From Bradyrhizobiaceae bacterium (GTDB lineage Bacteria > Pseudomonadota > Alphaproteobacteria > Rhizobiales > Xanthobacteraceae), in NCBI GenBank assembly GCA_003963145.1, contig RXJJ01000009.1:131749-195748 (forward strand): a DNA stretch of 64,000 nucleotides. The letters are read 5' to 3'. Position 1 is the stretch's first letter; each line of letters begins with the position of its first letter. Position numbers and translations under genes: made by a program. The notes below the pieces were generated by a model, which ran no database searches, had not been told where the DNA came from, and saw only the letters and a program-made list of their open reading frames with translations. Below are positions 54,951 through 63,508 of the stretch, piece by piece.

Positions 54951-56585
54951 CTAGTGAAACATTGTCTTCAACGAACTGAACAACACCGCGACGTCATGCT
55001 GCGCCTTGTAGAGGGGTGAAACCTCCTTGTCGAGATCAAGAAGCGAATACACCGCGGTCTGCGCTGATCTGACCGAGTACTCGACAGTGAAGACGACATC
55101 GTCGGGCAATTCACAGTATTGTCCAACGAATGCGATGTTGGTTGTTCCTATCGGCCTCACCATTGGACGATCACCAATCACTCTGGGCATGAACTGGCTC
55201 GTAATGAACGGCATCATGCACGGAATGCAATTGGCGGTCTTCAACATCAGCGAAATCTGGTCGTCGAAGCGCAGATGATGCCAAAGCTCAACGAGAATTT
55301 CTTCTCCTGTGCAATCCGACATCTTCCTTTTGACGAAATTTCCCTCTTCGTCAGGAAACAAGCCGTAGCCCCAGAAGACATTGACTTCTTTTGGCTGATT
55401 GATGAAGTGCGGTTGGTAAGGTAGAACCACCGACATAAGCCAATTCGAGTCCGTAAAAGTCACCAACCCACCTGTACCCGCAGTGTTACCCGTGAACTGT
55501 TCCATCAGTTTGAAGAAAGTCGGGTCGCGGAGAGTGGCGGTAAAGGACAGCCATTTCGATTCGGTAGCGTTGCTGTTAAATGCAGAAGGTCGACCGAAAT
55601 CTGAGTGATCCCTTGCAAGTGCCTCCCACAACTTCCAGGAGCCACCCTGCTCCTTCGTTCCCGGTCGCGGGGGCGAGGTCATCGAGCCAAGGCTGGAAGC
55701 CGCTGTCATCGAACCGTTGGTGACGAAGACCAAATCCTCCGCCCCAACGGCGACCTCGTTCTGCGCACCGTTACGTAGGTAGTGTATCCGCTCCACGGCT
55801 TTGCCATTTGAACCATATTTGAAGTCCAGGCCGGCCACTGTCGACCCCATCACAAACTGGACGCCGCGGTCTTTCAGCCATTTGGTGATCGGCAGGACGA
55901 TGGAGTCATATTGGTTGTATGGCGTGCGCCGGACGCCGGCGAGCGTGTGAATGCGAGGAAATTCCTGGATGAAACGGAGCAGATACCGCTTCAGCTCGAC
56001 TGCGCTGTGCCATGGCTGAAACGCGAACGTGGTACACCACATGTACCAGAAATTCGTCTTGAAGAACGACGGCTCGAATAGGTTTTCGATCCGCTTTGCA
56101 CCGAGATTCTGCTCAGACGTGGCCATGATGGCGATCAAATCCAGCCGGTCGCTATTGCTCAATCCGATGACAGAGGCATCGATCTTCCGGCCACTGTTCA
56201 CCAGCCTAGAGTGCGAATGGCTTTTGACCAGTGCATTGAATTCGTAGATTTCTTCCTTGACGGACTTACCAGGAGCGGTGAGCGACGGGATGAACGACAA
56301 CAAGTCGAACATGCAGGTGTATGCTTCTTCCGTGAACATCCGACCGCCGCGGATGACATAATTGTGCTCTCGCGACCCCTCTCCGTCCAAGCTTCCACCG
56401 ACCAAGTCGGTTTCTTCGTATACGCAGATATTCTGACCTGACAGGCCGCCGTCCCTGATCAGATAAGCGGCGCTCGCAAGCGATGCGATCCCGGCACCAA
56501 TGAGATAGGCCTTGGTGGCGCTCCGGCCAGCGCGATCGGGCTCATTTGGTACGCCGGGCACTGGATCGCGGACGGTCGTGACCAA
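54951..56585 (-). CDS. ohyA: Oleate hydratase
   Basis: 544 residues, FAD-dependent enzyme that adds water to cis-9 double bonds of fatty acids (oleate to 10-hydroxystearate). FAD motif AYLIGAGIASLASAAYLIRDG, ETDLVGGSLDG, the RGGRMFTEEAY region, the mid-domain LPITKWLKDRGVQFVMGSTV, and C-terminal RPIGTTNIAFVGQYCELPDDVVFTVEYSVRSAQ are characteristic of the myosin-cross-reactive-antigen/OhyA family. Hydroxy-fatty-acid formation is linked to unsaturated fatty acid detoxification and membrane stress. It lies near thiolase, CFA synthase and PlsC genes. Confidence 0.92.
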   Translation of the reverse strand: MVTTVRDPVPGVPNEPDRAGRSATKAYLIGAGIASLASAAYLIRDGGLSGQNICVYEETDLVGGSLDGEGSREHNYVIRGGRMFTEEAYTCMFDLLSFIPSLTAPGKSVKEEIYEFNALVKSHSHSRLVNSGRKIDASVIGLSNSDRLDLIAIMATSEQNLGAKRIENLFEPSFFKTNFWYMWCTTFAFQPWHSAVELKRYLLRFIQEFPRIHTLAGVRRTPYNQYDSIVLPITKWLKDRGVQFVMGSTVAGLDFKYGSNGKAVERIHYLRNGAQNEVAVGAEDLVFVTNGSMTAASSLGSMTSPPRPGTKEQGGSWKLWEALARDHSDFGRPSAFNSNATESKWLSFTATLRDPTFFKLMEQFTGNTAGTGGLVTFTDSNWLMSVVLPYQPHFINQPKEVNVFWGYGLFPDEEGNFVKRKMSDCTGEEILVELWHHLRFDDQISLMLKTANCIPCMMPFITSQFMPRVIGDRPMVRPIGTTNIAFVGQYCELPDDVVFTVEYSVRSAQTAVYSLLDLDKEVSPLYKAQHDVAVLFSSLKTMFH

Positions 56586-56693
56586 TGGAAAATTCCTTCA
56601 GAAGGCAGGTGACCATACTCAAATCGAGCGGCTCCGAGTCCCTGCGCATTACACCAAGCTTGACGTGCTCGCGAACACCCTGGCAGTCAGCGA

Positions 56694-57206
56694 TCAGGGC
56701 CCGCGATGATCGAAATTGAAGTCCAGAACCACGGGTTGCGCGCCGGAACGCCGAACCGTCACCCTGATCGTATAGAGATCGTCAGTCAGGTTGAAAAAGG
56801 CGCCATAGGTAGTGACATCGCCAGTTTTCATTGGCTCTAGCGTCTTTTCCGGGCCCGACAGACCGAGTCCTGAAACCTTAGCGGTTACCGTCGCATCCGT
56901 AATGCGTGTGTTGCTGGCAGTATCATAGATCGCCACTACAATGTGATGTTCGTGCGGACCGTTGGGTGAACCGCCATGCATCGGCGGTTCAACCCAGTAG
57001 GACTCAGGGCCCTTAAAGATTTCGGCCGCTACCACACCAAGGTAAACGGTCAGTCCACCAGCCGACTTGGTCTCTCCGCCCGAACCGGCCTGCACCGGAC
57101 TCCACCCTAGAACGACTGCAACAAACAACAACATGGCGGCGGCACAAAGATGTCCCTTTGAGGCACGCCGGTTGCGCAACGCGATTGTGATCGATCGTTC
57201 GATCAT
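56694..57206 (-). CDS. Exported protein of unknown function downstream of thiolase
   Basis: 170 residues. Signal peptide (HLCAAAMLLFVAVVLGWSPVQA), then a beta-rich domain: VYLGVVAAEIFKG, HGGSPNGPHEHHIVVAIYD, ITDATVTAKVSGLGLSG, TYGAFFNLTDDLYTIRVTVRR. This pattern resembles YtkA-type or FixH-like periplasmic domains, but no assignment is secure. The start ATG 57206 lies one base after the thiolase stop, with GAAGG eight bases upstream, so the gene is translated with the thiolase. Confidence 0.65.
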   Translation of the reverse strand: MIERSITIALRNRRASKGHLCAAAMLLFVAVVLGWSPVQAGSGGETKSAGGLTVYLGVVAAEIFKGPESYWVEPPMHGGSPNGPHEHHIVVAIYDTASNTRITDATVTAKVSGLGLSGPEKTLEPMKTGDVTTYGAFFNLTDDLYTIRVTVRRSGAQPVVLDFNFDHRGP

Positions 57207-57207
57207 G

Positions 57208-58392
57208 TCAGACACCTTCAAATGCCAGCGCGATTCCTTGACCACCACCGATACACAAGGTCACCATTCCCCGACGGATTTGGTCACGTCGCATCGAATG
57301 AAGTAAGCGGGCCACCAGAACCGCCCCCGTGGCGCCAATCGGATGACCGTGGGCGATCGCTCCGCCTTCGACATTTACGATCTCCTCTGGCAAACCGAGT
57401 TCTTGCATCAGCGCGATGACGATGGCTGCGAAAGCCTCATTAACCTCGATACGCTCGAGATCGCCGATGCTCCATCCCGCGCGATCAAGCGCCTGATGTA
57501 CGGCTGGTACGGGTCCTAGTCCAAACATCCCTGGTTCTACCGCGCCTATGCCGTAGGAAACCAATCTTGCGAACGGTTCAAGGTTGCGCTTCTCGGCCCA
57601 TTTCGCGTCGGCGACGATTACCGCGGCGGCCCCGCTATTGAGACCTGGAGCGTTACCGGCAGTAATGGCACCATCCTTGCGGAAAGCGGGCTTCAGTTTT
57701 GCCAACGACTCCTTCGTCGTGTCGGGCCGGTTATGTTCGTCCTTCACGAACACGATCGATCCTTTTGAACCGTGAACTTCGAGCGGGATAATCTCTGCAT
57801 CGAAACGGCCAGCCGTCTGGGCCGCGCCAAATCGTTGCTGGGTGCGCAATGCCCACGCATCTTGGGTCTCCCGCGCGATCTGGAATTTGGCTACAAGATC
57901 CTCGGTATGCCAGCCCGAATGCTGCCCGGAAAATGCGTCGTTCAAGCCGTCGCGCAGCATGCTATCGTGAATCTGTGCGTCACCCATGTGGTAGCCCCAG
58001 CGACCTCCAGCCATCAAATAGGGCGCCTGATCCATGTTTTCCATTCCGCCCGCGACCGCACAGGAGACATGGCCCAGCATTACCTCCTGAGCGGCAGACA
58101 CAATCGCCTGGGCTCCAGAACCGCAGACGCGGTTCACCGTAGAGGCGGGAACTTGAACCGGGATTCCAGCAGCGATCATTGCTTGGCGTGCCGGATTCAT
58201 TTTGCTGCCAGCCTGCACAACTTGTCCCATCACAACCGTATCGATGTCCGCCCCGGTCAGCCCCGCGCGTTCGACCGTCGCCTGTATGACGGCAGCCCCC
58301 AAATCGGGAGATGGCATACCTTTGAGTGTTCCACCGTAGGTGCCGATGGCGGTACGAACCGGGGCACAGAGAACGATGTTGGATCGGGCCAT
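57208..58392 (-). CDS. Thiolase (acetyl-CoA acetyltransferase type)
   Basis: 394 residues. The nucleophile Cys90 is in [16 protein letters not shown], the His in [16 protein letters not shown] and the second Cys in [15 protein letters not shown], the complete thiolase set. The N-terminal [19 protein letters not shown] is close to biosynthetic (PhaA-type) enzymes. It condenses two acetyl-CoA or cleaves ketoacyl-CoA. The context (oleate hydratase, CFA synthase, PlsC) suggests fatty acid turnover or polyhydroxyalkanoate-type storage (inference). Confidence 0.93.
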   Translation of the reverse strand: MARSNIVLCAPVRTAIGTYGGTLKGMPSPDLGAAVIQATVERAGLTGADIDTVVMGQVVQAGSKMNPARQAMIAAGIPVQVPASTVNRVCGSGAQAIVSAAQEVMLGHVSCAVAGGMENMDQAPYLMAGGRWGYHMGDAQIHDSMLRDGLNDAFSGQHSGWHTEDLVAKFQIARETQDAWALRTQQRFGAAQTAGRFDAEIIPLEVHGSKGSIVFVKDEHNRPDTTKESLAKLKPAFRKDGAITAGNAPGLNSGAAAVIVADAKWAEKRNLEPFARLVSYGIGAVEPGMFGLGPVPAVHQALDRAGWSIGDLERIEVNEAFAAIVIALMQELGLPEEIVNVEGGAIAHGHPIGATGAVLVARLLHSMRRDQIRRGMVTLCIGGGQGIALAFEGV

Positions 58393-58533
58393 AGCGATTC
58401 ATCTTTCAAGTGTTTTGAGCGCTGATGTCACAATGGCAGGTTCTCCGAGGGAGAATCTTTGCCGCCGCTCGTTCAAATCATCCCGCTAATCAACCCATGT
58501 CGCTTCGCACCTGGGGCACTTCTGTTGCAACCA

Positions 58534-59187
58534 TTATGCAGTATGTTCGCGGATGCGGCTCAGGCTCGGGACGAAGGCGGGCACGCGGGCTGCGTAATCC
58601 GCGTATGCTTTACCAAAACTGGACCGCGCTTCCCGTTCTTCCGTCCGCGCTAGCCGCGTGTACATGAATACCAGCACCGGGAACATCGCGAGTGTCAGAA
58701 TCGTCGGCCACTGCAATAGAAAGCCGAACATGATCAGCTCGAAGCCGACATATTGCGGATGACGAACGTAGCTGTAGGGACCCGTCGTCGCTAATTCGCG
58801 CTGCTTCTGCGCTTCGTAAAGCACTTTCCAAGCCGCGGAGATCAAGATGAACCCGCCACCGATGAACACGAAACTTAGGATGTGGAACGGTCCGAAGTGC
58901 GGATTTGTTTTCCAGCCAAATAACTCTTCGAGCAGATGACCGGCGTCGTGGGAAAACCAGTCGATATTCGGATAGCGACTCTGCAACCAACCTGACAAAA
59001 AATAGATCGTAAGCGGAAAGCCATACATTTCGGTGAAGAGTGCGACAAGAAACGCGCTGAAAGCCCCAAATGACCGCCAGTCACGGCCCGTTTGCGGCTT
59101 GAAGAAAGTGTACGCGAAGAAAATAAAGATGGCCGAATTTACGACGACCAGACTCCACAATCCATAGGCTGGTGTTTCGTCGCTCAT
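58534..59187 (-). CDS. ICMT-like membrane methyltransferase
   Basis: 217 residues with about five hydrophobic segments. The C-terminal isoprenylcysteine carboxyl methyltransferase-type pattern is clear: GPYSYVRHPQYVGFELIMFGFLLQWPTI and TRLARTEEREARSSFGKAYADYAARVPAFVPS. Bacterial members methylate or are structurally related to enzymes acting on lipid-soluble acceptors; the substrate is unknown. The ATG overlaps the DUF2933 gene stop (ATGA), so the pair is coupled. Confidence 0.87.
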   Translation of the reverse strand: MSDETPAYGLWSLVVVNSAIFIFFAYTFFKPQTGRDWRSFGAFSAFLVALFTEMYGFPLTIYFLSGWLQSRYPNIDWFSHDAGHLLEELFGWKTNPHFGPFHILSFVFIGGGFILISAAWKVLYEAQKQRELATTGPYSYVRHPQYVGFELIMFGFLLQWPTILTLAMFPVLVFMYTRLARTEEREARSSFGKAYADYAARVPAFVPSLSRIREHTA

Positions 59188-59453
59188 GTATCGCTCCTAT
59201 CCGACTCGTGTTGCGACCGCGACGGGTCACCGTTTCCCGAATGCTCCCCGTGTCCACCATGCATGAACACGTGCAGAAGCGGACAGGCAAGCAACAGCAA
59301 AAAAAAGCCCGCTCCTAAAACGTGGGCACGATGCTCCGTGAAGAGCAGGAATCCGGCGATTGCCAGCAAGACCAAAAGAACGATGCCCGCTCGAGAACTC
59401 AGGAACCTGCCTCCTGGTTTCAACTGTCGGTTAGCGTGGTCATGAAGCGACAT
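59184..59453 (-). CDS. DUF2933 small membrane protein
   Basis: 89 residues: two short hydrophobic segments (GIVLLVLLAIAGFLLFTEH, LGAGFFLLLLACPLLHVFMHG) and a His/Gly C-terminal tail (MHGGHGEHSGNG). The domain is common in copper-resistance regions and carries potential Cys/Met/His ligands. It is the first gene of a two-gene operon with the ICMT-like protein, with an FNR-like box about 70 bases upstream. Confidence 0.82.
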   Translation of the reverse strand: MSLHDHANRQLKPGGRFLSSRAGIVLLVLLAIAGFLLFTEHRAHVLGAGFFLLLLACPLLHVFMHGGHGEHSGNGDPSRSQHESDRSDT

Positions 59454-59519
59454 GTTATGCTCTCATCCGCTATCGGGCCGGATCGAAAATACAGATATCA
59501 TCATACGATTCCCGAATAT

Positions 59520-59533
59520 TTGATCCCGGTTAA
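59520..59533 (-). promoter_or_regulatory. FNR/FixK-like box upstream of the DUF2933 operon
   Basis: TTGAT-N4-GTTAA, centre about 73 bases upstream of the DUF2933 start at 59453. The half-site spacing and position are like the boxes near 48918 and 62538. Confidence 0.5.
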
Positions 59534-59663
59534 ACATTTGAATTTCGCGTTCGGCATCGAAAGAAGATGATTCGACGGTTGGAGGTGTCTGGCGGAAAAC
59601 TGGTGCATTGCCCATGGACGCGTATGTTCACCTTTAGCGTACCCGTCTCATGCAACATTACGG

Positions 59664-60218
59664 TCACGCCACATGATGCGCGGAATGGTCGGCGGGCGCA
59701 GTCACACCTTCATGAAGGTCCAGTCGGGACGGGCTCGCCGCCGCGAGGATTGCCTTGGCGCGATCGATCTCTGCGGGCGAACCGTCGACCATCACCAGGA
59801 AGCTATCGGTTTTGACCGCTGCCTCATATTCAACGACACTGTCTTTCGGGATTCCAATGCTGACGAGCGCAGCACCGATGGCGCTCAAACCTCCACCCAG
59901 AGCGGCCCCCTCGACAGCGCCTAGGACTATCGCGCCAAGATGGCCAAGCACCACGATTGGCCCGAGAACAGGGACAGTCATGAACAAGCCGCCGACAAAC
60001 AAACCCCAGAGGCCACCCCAGAAGGCGCCGTACTTCCCCCAGAAACTGATGCGATCACCAGCGTTGTAGAAACCGACAACTTTCTCCTCGGTATGACAAC
60101 CCTTGCCAACAATATTGATCTTGGTGATGTCAAAGCCGGCGTCGCCCAATTTTTTGACCGCATGTTCGGCTTGGCTATGGTGTTCGAAGACGGCAATCGC
60201 GGCGCTATGTGAGGTCAT
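59664..60218 (-). CDS. General-stress-type membrane protein (DUF1269-like)
   Basis: 184 residues. The N-terminal SHSAAIAVFEHHSQAEHAVKKLGDAGFDITKINIVGKG is the general-stress-protein 17M-like pattern. The middle is glycine-rich and hydrophobic (GAFWGGLWGLFVGGLFMTVP and GAVEGAALGGGLSAIGAALVSIGI), and the C-terminus VEYEAAVKTDSFLVMVDG is a second ferredoxin-like strand set. The role is unknown, probably envelope stress. ATG 60218 is used; the frame extends to 60269. Confidence 0.8.
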   Translation of the reverse strand: MTSHSAAIAVFEHHSQAEHAVKKLGDAGFDITKINIVGKGCHTEEKVVGFYNAGDRISFWGKYGAFWGGLWGLFVGGLFMTVPVLGPIVVLGHLGAIVLGAVEGAALGGGLSAIGAALVSIGIPKDSVVEYEAAVKTDSFLVMVDGSPAEIDRAKAILAAASPSRLDLHEGVTAPADHSAHHVA

Positions 60219-60312
60219 GTCTAGCTTCTTTCTTTGATGTGAGTTCGATCTCTGAGCGGACAATGGCATATGAAGTCACGAACTTTTGGTCTCGGGGATG
60301 AGCTACCATTCG

Positions 60313-61074
60313 TCAGCGCTCTCCAGAGGCGGAAGGTATGACGAGTGGGATGTGTGCCGCTCGCTGACTTTCGATTATGAGCCTGGCCGTTGCATCCTCG
60401 ATGCGGCGCTCGAGTGCTTCCATAAAATGCCGCCGATCGAGTCCGGGCTCGATTGGCGGCAGAAACTCAACCAGGATTTTGCCGGACTGTTTTAGGAAGG
60501 AGCGGCGCCCCCAAAATAGACCGGAATTGAGTGCCACCGGCACGACGGGAAGGCCAAGCTGCATGTAAAGCGCTGCGACTCCGGGATGATAAGGCCGGCG
60601 AACGCCCACGGATGTACGTGTTCCCTCGGGAAAGATCGCGATCGAACGACCATCAGCTATCGCCGAGCGGGCCGCTGCGACCATCGGCCTCAGCGCTTTT
60701 GGGCCTGCATCACGGTCGATGATGATGGCTTGACCCCGTCTCATGTACCAGCCAAACACCGGGATCCTCGCCAGGCTCTGTTTCAGCACGATTGCCGGGT
60801 TCTTGAGTAACAACCAAAGCGCCACGGTCTCCCAGGCCGACTGATGCTTGAGAGCGACGATGACGGCGCCTTGGGGCAGGTTGTGTTTGCCGCGCACTTC
60901 GTAGGACAGACCAACGATCAGCCGCAACAGCAACAGGGAAACGATTGCCCACACTTCGGAAACCCGCGCCGTTGCGCGCTGCGAGATCAACAACACCGGC
61001 GTGGCAAGAACAGAGATAAGGGCTGTCCAGAGATAAAATATGCTGTCGAAGAGGAAGGAACGGACCACGGTCAC
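60313..61074 (-). CDS. PlsC-like 1-acyl-glycerol-3-phosphate acyltransferase
   Basis: 253 residues with an N-terminal membrane anchor (SIFYLWTALISVLATPVLL). The acyltransferase motif I reads KHQSAWET: the usual HX4D has Glu in place of Asp, a form I recall in an alphaproteobacterial subfamily. Motif III is present as IAIFPEGTRT and motif II as MRRGQAIIIDR. It acylates lysophosphatidic acid to phosphatidic acid. The GTG at 61074 shares its last two bases with the TGA of the CFA gene (GTGA), so translation is coupled. The reading frame extends upstream but in a shadow of the CFA gene. Confidence 0.87.
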   Translation of the reverse strand: MTVVRSFLFDSIFYLWTALISVLATPVLLISQRATARVSEVWAIVSLLLLRLIVGLSYEVRGKHNLPQGAVIVALKHQSAWETVALWLLLKNPAIVLKQSLARIPVFGWYMRRGQAIIIDRDAGPKALRPMVAAARSAIADGRSIAIFPEGTRTSVGVRRPYHPGVAALYMQLGLPVVPVALNSGLFWGRRSFLKQSGKILVEFLPPIEPGLDRRHFMEALERRIEDATARLIIESQRAAHIPLVIPSASGER

Positions 61075-62468
61075 TTTTCTAAGTCTCCGTGTCTCTCTGG
61101 AAAGCGACGCGCCTGAAGAGCGAAATCGGCAGCCACATCGTCCCGATGCGAGCGCTCCCATTCCTGAATATAATCTCGAGTTAGCGGTACGGTGTCGATC
61201 CGCTTGCTCAACTGAATCTGAAAATTGATCAGTCCGCAGTGGCGGAAAGCTGCCTCGCAACCGGCCAGATAAAATTCCCACATTCGACAAAAGCGTTCGT
61301 CGTAGATTTCGGCGATCATCCCGCGGTTCGCAAGGAAGCGTTGCCGCCATGCTTTCAGTGTTTCCGCGTAATGCAACCGCAGCACCTCGATGTCGGTCAC
61401 ATAGAGCCCTGCGCGCTCGATTGCCGGCAATATCTCCGAAAGTGCGGGGACGTAGCCGCCTGGAAAAATGTACTTGTTTATCCAGGCATTGGCTGCGCCC
61501 GGGCCGTCGGCGCGGCCAATCGTATGGATCAACGCCACGCCATCATCCGTGAGTAAGTCTCTCACCTTTTGGAAGTATTCACGGTAATGTCCGACGCCGA
61601 CATGCTCAAACATGCCGACCGAGACGATGCGATCGTACCGGCCGTTTTCGAGTCGATAATCTTTCAGAAAAAACCTTACATGGTCGGCTACACTGATGTC
61701 GGTGGCACGCCTCTGGGCATACGCATGTTGCTCGGTCGACAGAGTCAAACCCGTGACGTCGACGTCGGCAACTTCAGCAAGGTACAGGCCAAGCCCACCC
61801 CACCCCGACCCAATGTCGAGGACCCGTTGGCCTGCCCGCAACCGTAGCTTGGCCGCGAGGTGCCGCTTTTTCTGCTCTTGAGCGCGCTCCAACGTGTCGT
61901 CGGGCGAGTTATAGTACGCACACGAATATTGACGGTCGGGGTCGAGAAATTGCTCGTACAGTCTATCAGAGAGATCGTAGTGGTGCGCGACATTCGCACG
62001 CGCGACCGGGATGGGATTATGCTGAGCGACGCGTCGGAAAAGGCGCGTGAGCACCGCGCGAACGCGCCTCATCCCCTCTCCGCGGCTCCAGCCAAGGTTG
62101 GTGAAGCAGAGATCAAGGAAGCCATAGATGTCGCCGTCATCCACCAAGAGCGCGCCATCCATGTAGGCTTCACCGAAAGCTAGATCAGGGTTCAAGAGTA
62201 GCTTCGGAATGATGCGAGGATCCGCAACACGAATTGTTATTGATGGCCCACCGTTACCGACGTGATGGGTGCTGCCATCCGGCGAAATCACGGTCAGCGT
62301 GCCTTTTCGGACGATCTGGCCGAGCAACCGCCGCAGCAGAAGCATGCCCGCATTTGTTCCAATGTCTTTGAGTGACCGGCTTAGGTTTGATCGACTCGTT
62401 TCATTGTCTGGCGACCGGAGCCTCTCAGCCGCGGCCGAAAAGGACGAATGATCGGATCGGATGGTCAT
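61071..62468 (-). CDS. cfa: Cyclopropane-fatty-acyl-phospholipid synthase family
   Basis: 465 residues. The C-terminal methyltransferase domain carries the SAM motif VLDIGSGWGGLGLYLAEVA, then FEHVGVGHYREYFQKVRDLL and the catalytic-region GGYVPALSEILPAI. The N-terminal domain (about 1-150) includes ITVRVADPRIIPKLLLNPDLAFGEAYMDG, typical of CFA synthases. It converts cis double bonds of phospholipid acyl chains to cyclopropane rings. It is coupled to a PlsC-like gene, and a FNR-like box lies upstream. Confidence 0.93.
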   Translation of the reverse strand: MTIRSDHSSFSAAAERLRSPDNETSRSNLSRSLKDIGTNAGMLLLRRLLGQIVRKGTLTVISPDGSTHHVGNGGPSITIRVADPRIIPKLLLNPDLAFGEAYMDGALLVDDGDIYGFLDLCFTNLGWSRGEGMRRVRAVLTRLFRRVAQHNPIPVARANVAHHYDLSDRLYEQFLDPDRQYSCAYYNSPDDTLERAQEQKKRHLAAKLRLRAGQRVLDIGSGWGGLGLYLAEVADVDVTGLTLSTEQHAYAQRRATDISVADHVRFFLKDYRLENGRYDRIVSVGMFEHVGVGHYREYFQKVRDLLTDDGVALIHTIGRADGPGAANAWINKYIFPGGYVPALSEILPAIERAGLYVTDIEVLRLHYAETLKAWRQRFLANRGMIAEIYDERFCRMWEFYLAGCEAAFRHCGLINFQIQLSKRIDTVPLTRDYIQEWERSHRDDVAADFALQARRFPERHGDLEK

Positions 62469-62531
62469 TCTTGGACTCCGTACTAGCGACGATGACTAGC
62501 GTTCATCTACGGCCTTCAGCGATTGCATTCT

Positions 62532-62545
62532 TTGATCGGCATTAA
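62532..62545 (-). promoter_or_regulatory. FNR/FixK-like box upstream of cfa
   Basis: TTGAT-N4-ATTAA; the centre is about 70 bases from the CFA start at 62468, placing it near -41 for a promoter with a short leader. Confidence 0.5.
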
Positions 62546-62658
62546 AGAACTATGTTGGATCCTGAGTTCGATCCAGCCTGTGACACAAACCGATCCCGCG
62601 CACCGCCTCAGCTAGTTGGTCCATCCGCAGCTGAAGCTGCATCGACCGCCTACTTTCT

Positions 62659-62672
62659 TTAACGTGGATCAA
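62659..62672 (+). promoter_or_regulatory. FNR/FixK-like box upstream of the Met-rich protein
   Basis: TTAAC-N4-ATCAA, the reverse complement of TTGAT-N4-GTTAA; the centre is 121 bases before the start at 62787. Confidence 0.4.
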
Positions 62673-62786
62673 TGTTTAGATCGTGAGAAGATGAGACATT
62701 TTTCATGCGTTTGGATTCCACGTTTGGGACCCTTTCAAATCTTTCGCCGCGCGCGATGTGGCAACTTTTGCATCATGGAGAAACTG

Positions 62787-63257
62787 ATGAAAGCCGCACC
62801 AAAACTGATCGCAACACTCTTGTTCGTTAGTTCTCTCTCTGCCGCCCATGCGCAGACGCCCGGCAAATCGCCGCCGACGCCTTTGCCTGAGTCATCCCCG
62901 GACCGCCAAATGACGGGGAGCGGCATGCAAGACATGCGGGCGTCCATGAAGAAGATGCAGGAGCAAATGGCAAAAATCCGTTCCACGTCCGATCCAGCCG
63001 AACGTCAGAAACTGATGGCGGAACACATGGTGACCATGCAGGAAGCTATGGGAACGATGATGAAGACAGACGGTTCGGGAATGGGAATGATGCCCGGTGG
63101 TGGAATGATGCGGGGCGACGCCAAGAAGTCGACCACCGAACAGGAGCCGAACTACATGCGCGGACGCATGGGGATGATGGAGCAGCGTGTTGATATGATG
63201 CAAATGATGATGGAACAGATGATGCAACATCAGGACATGATGGATCATCGTCAGTAA
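62787..63257 (+). CDS. Secreted Met/Gln-rich protein
   Basis: 156 residues. Signal peptide LIATLLFVSSLSAAHA (cleaved before Gln). The mature part has a Pro-rich start, then methionine repeats: TGSGMQDMRASMKKMQEQMA, MVTMQEAMGTMMKTDGSGMG, GMMEQRVDMMQMMMEQMMQH. Around 20% Met suggests a periplasmic copper or silver sponge (inference). GGAG and a 6-base spacing support ATG 62787. It lies next to the lipid genes but belongs functionally with the copper island. Confidence 0.75.
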   Translation: MKAAPKLIATLLFVSSLSAAHAQTPGKSPPTPLPESSPDRQMTGSGMQDMRASMKKMQEQMAKIRSTSDPAERQKLMAEHMVTMQEAMGTMMKTDGSGMGMMPGGGMMRGDAKKSTTEQEPNYMRGRMGMMEQRVDMMQMMMEQMMQHQDMMDHRQ

Positions 63258-63508
63258 CCGCTGCGACAGTCGTGGAAGGAAGGAAATCTATTATTATGGC
63301 CCAAATGAAGGCGAAACCGACGCGCATATTCTGAAAGATAAATACCCAGTAGCGAAAGGTCTAACTATTGGCCACGAGCGTCAGTCTAATCTGCAGTGAT
63401 AAGCTTGTTTAGAACCGGGTACGCTGATCAAAAATGCGATCACCCCGCCTCTGGTAGTTTCTGCTATTGCCGTTCGTATTTTCAAAGCGTGGCGGCGTAC
63501 CGGGGAAC
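63258..63508. other. Intergenic, nothing supported
   Basis: About 250 bases between the Met-rich gene and the edge gene. No ORF or hairpin I would defend; a few short open frames lack ribosome-binding sites. Confidence 0.4.

Larger units (their letters stand above)
62469..62786. promoter_or_regulatory. Divergent promoter region with two FNR-like boxes
   Basis: 318 bases between the CFA and Met-rich genes. It contains TTGAT-N4-ATTAA at 62532-62545 (towards the CFA operon) and TTAAC-N4-ATCAA at 62659-62672 (towards the Met-rich gene, i.e. TTGAT-N4-GTTAA on the minus strand). No ORF supported. Confidence 0.45.

Noticed and set aside
60313-61350. 345-residue PlsC starting at 61350
   Set aside because: The first 92 codons are a shadow of the CFA gene in another frame; GTG 61074 gives a coupled start and a membrane anchor.
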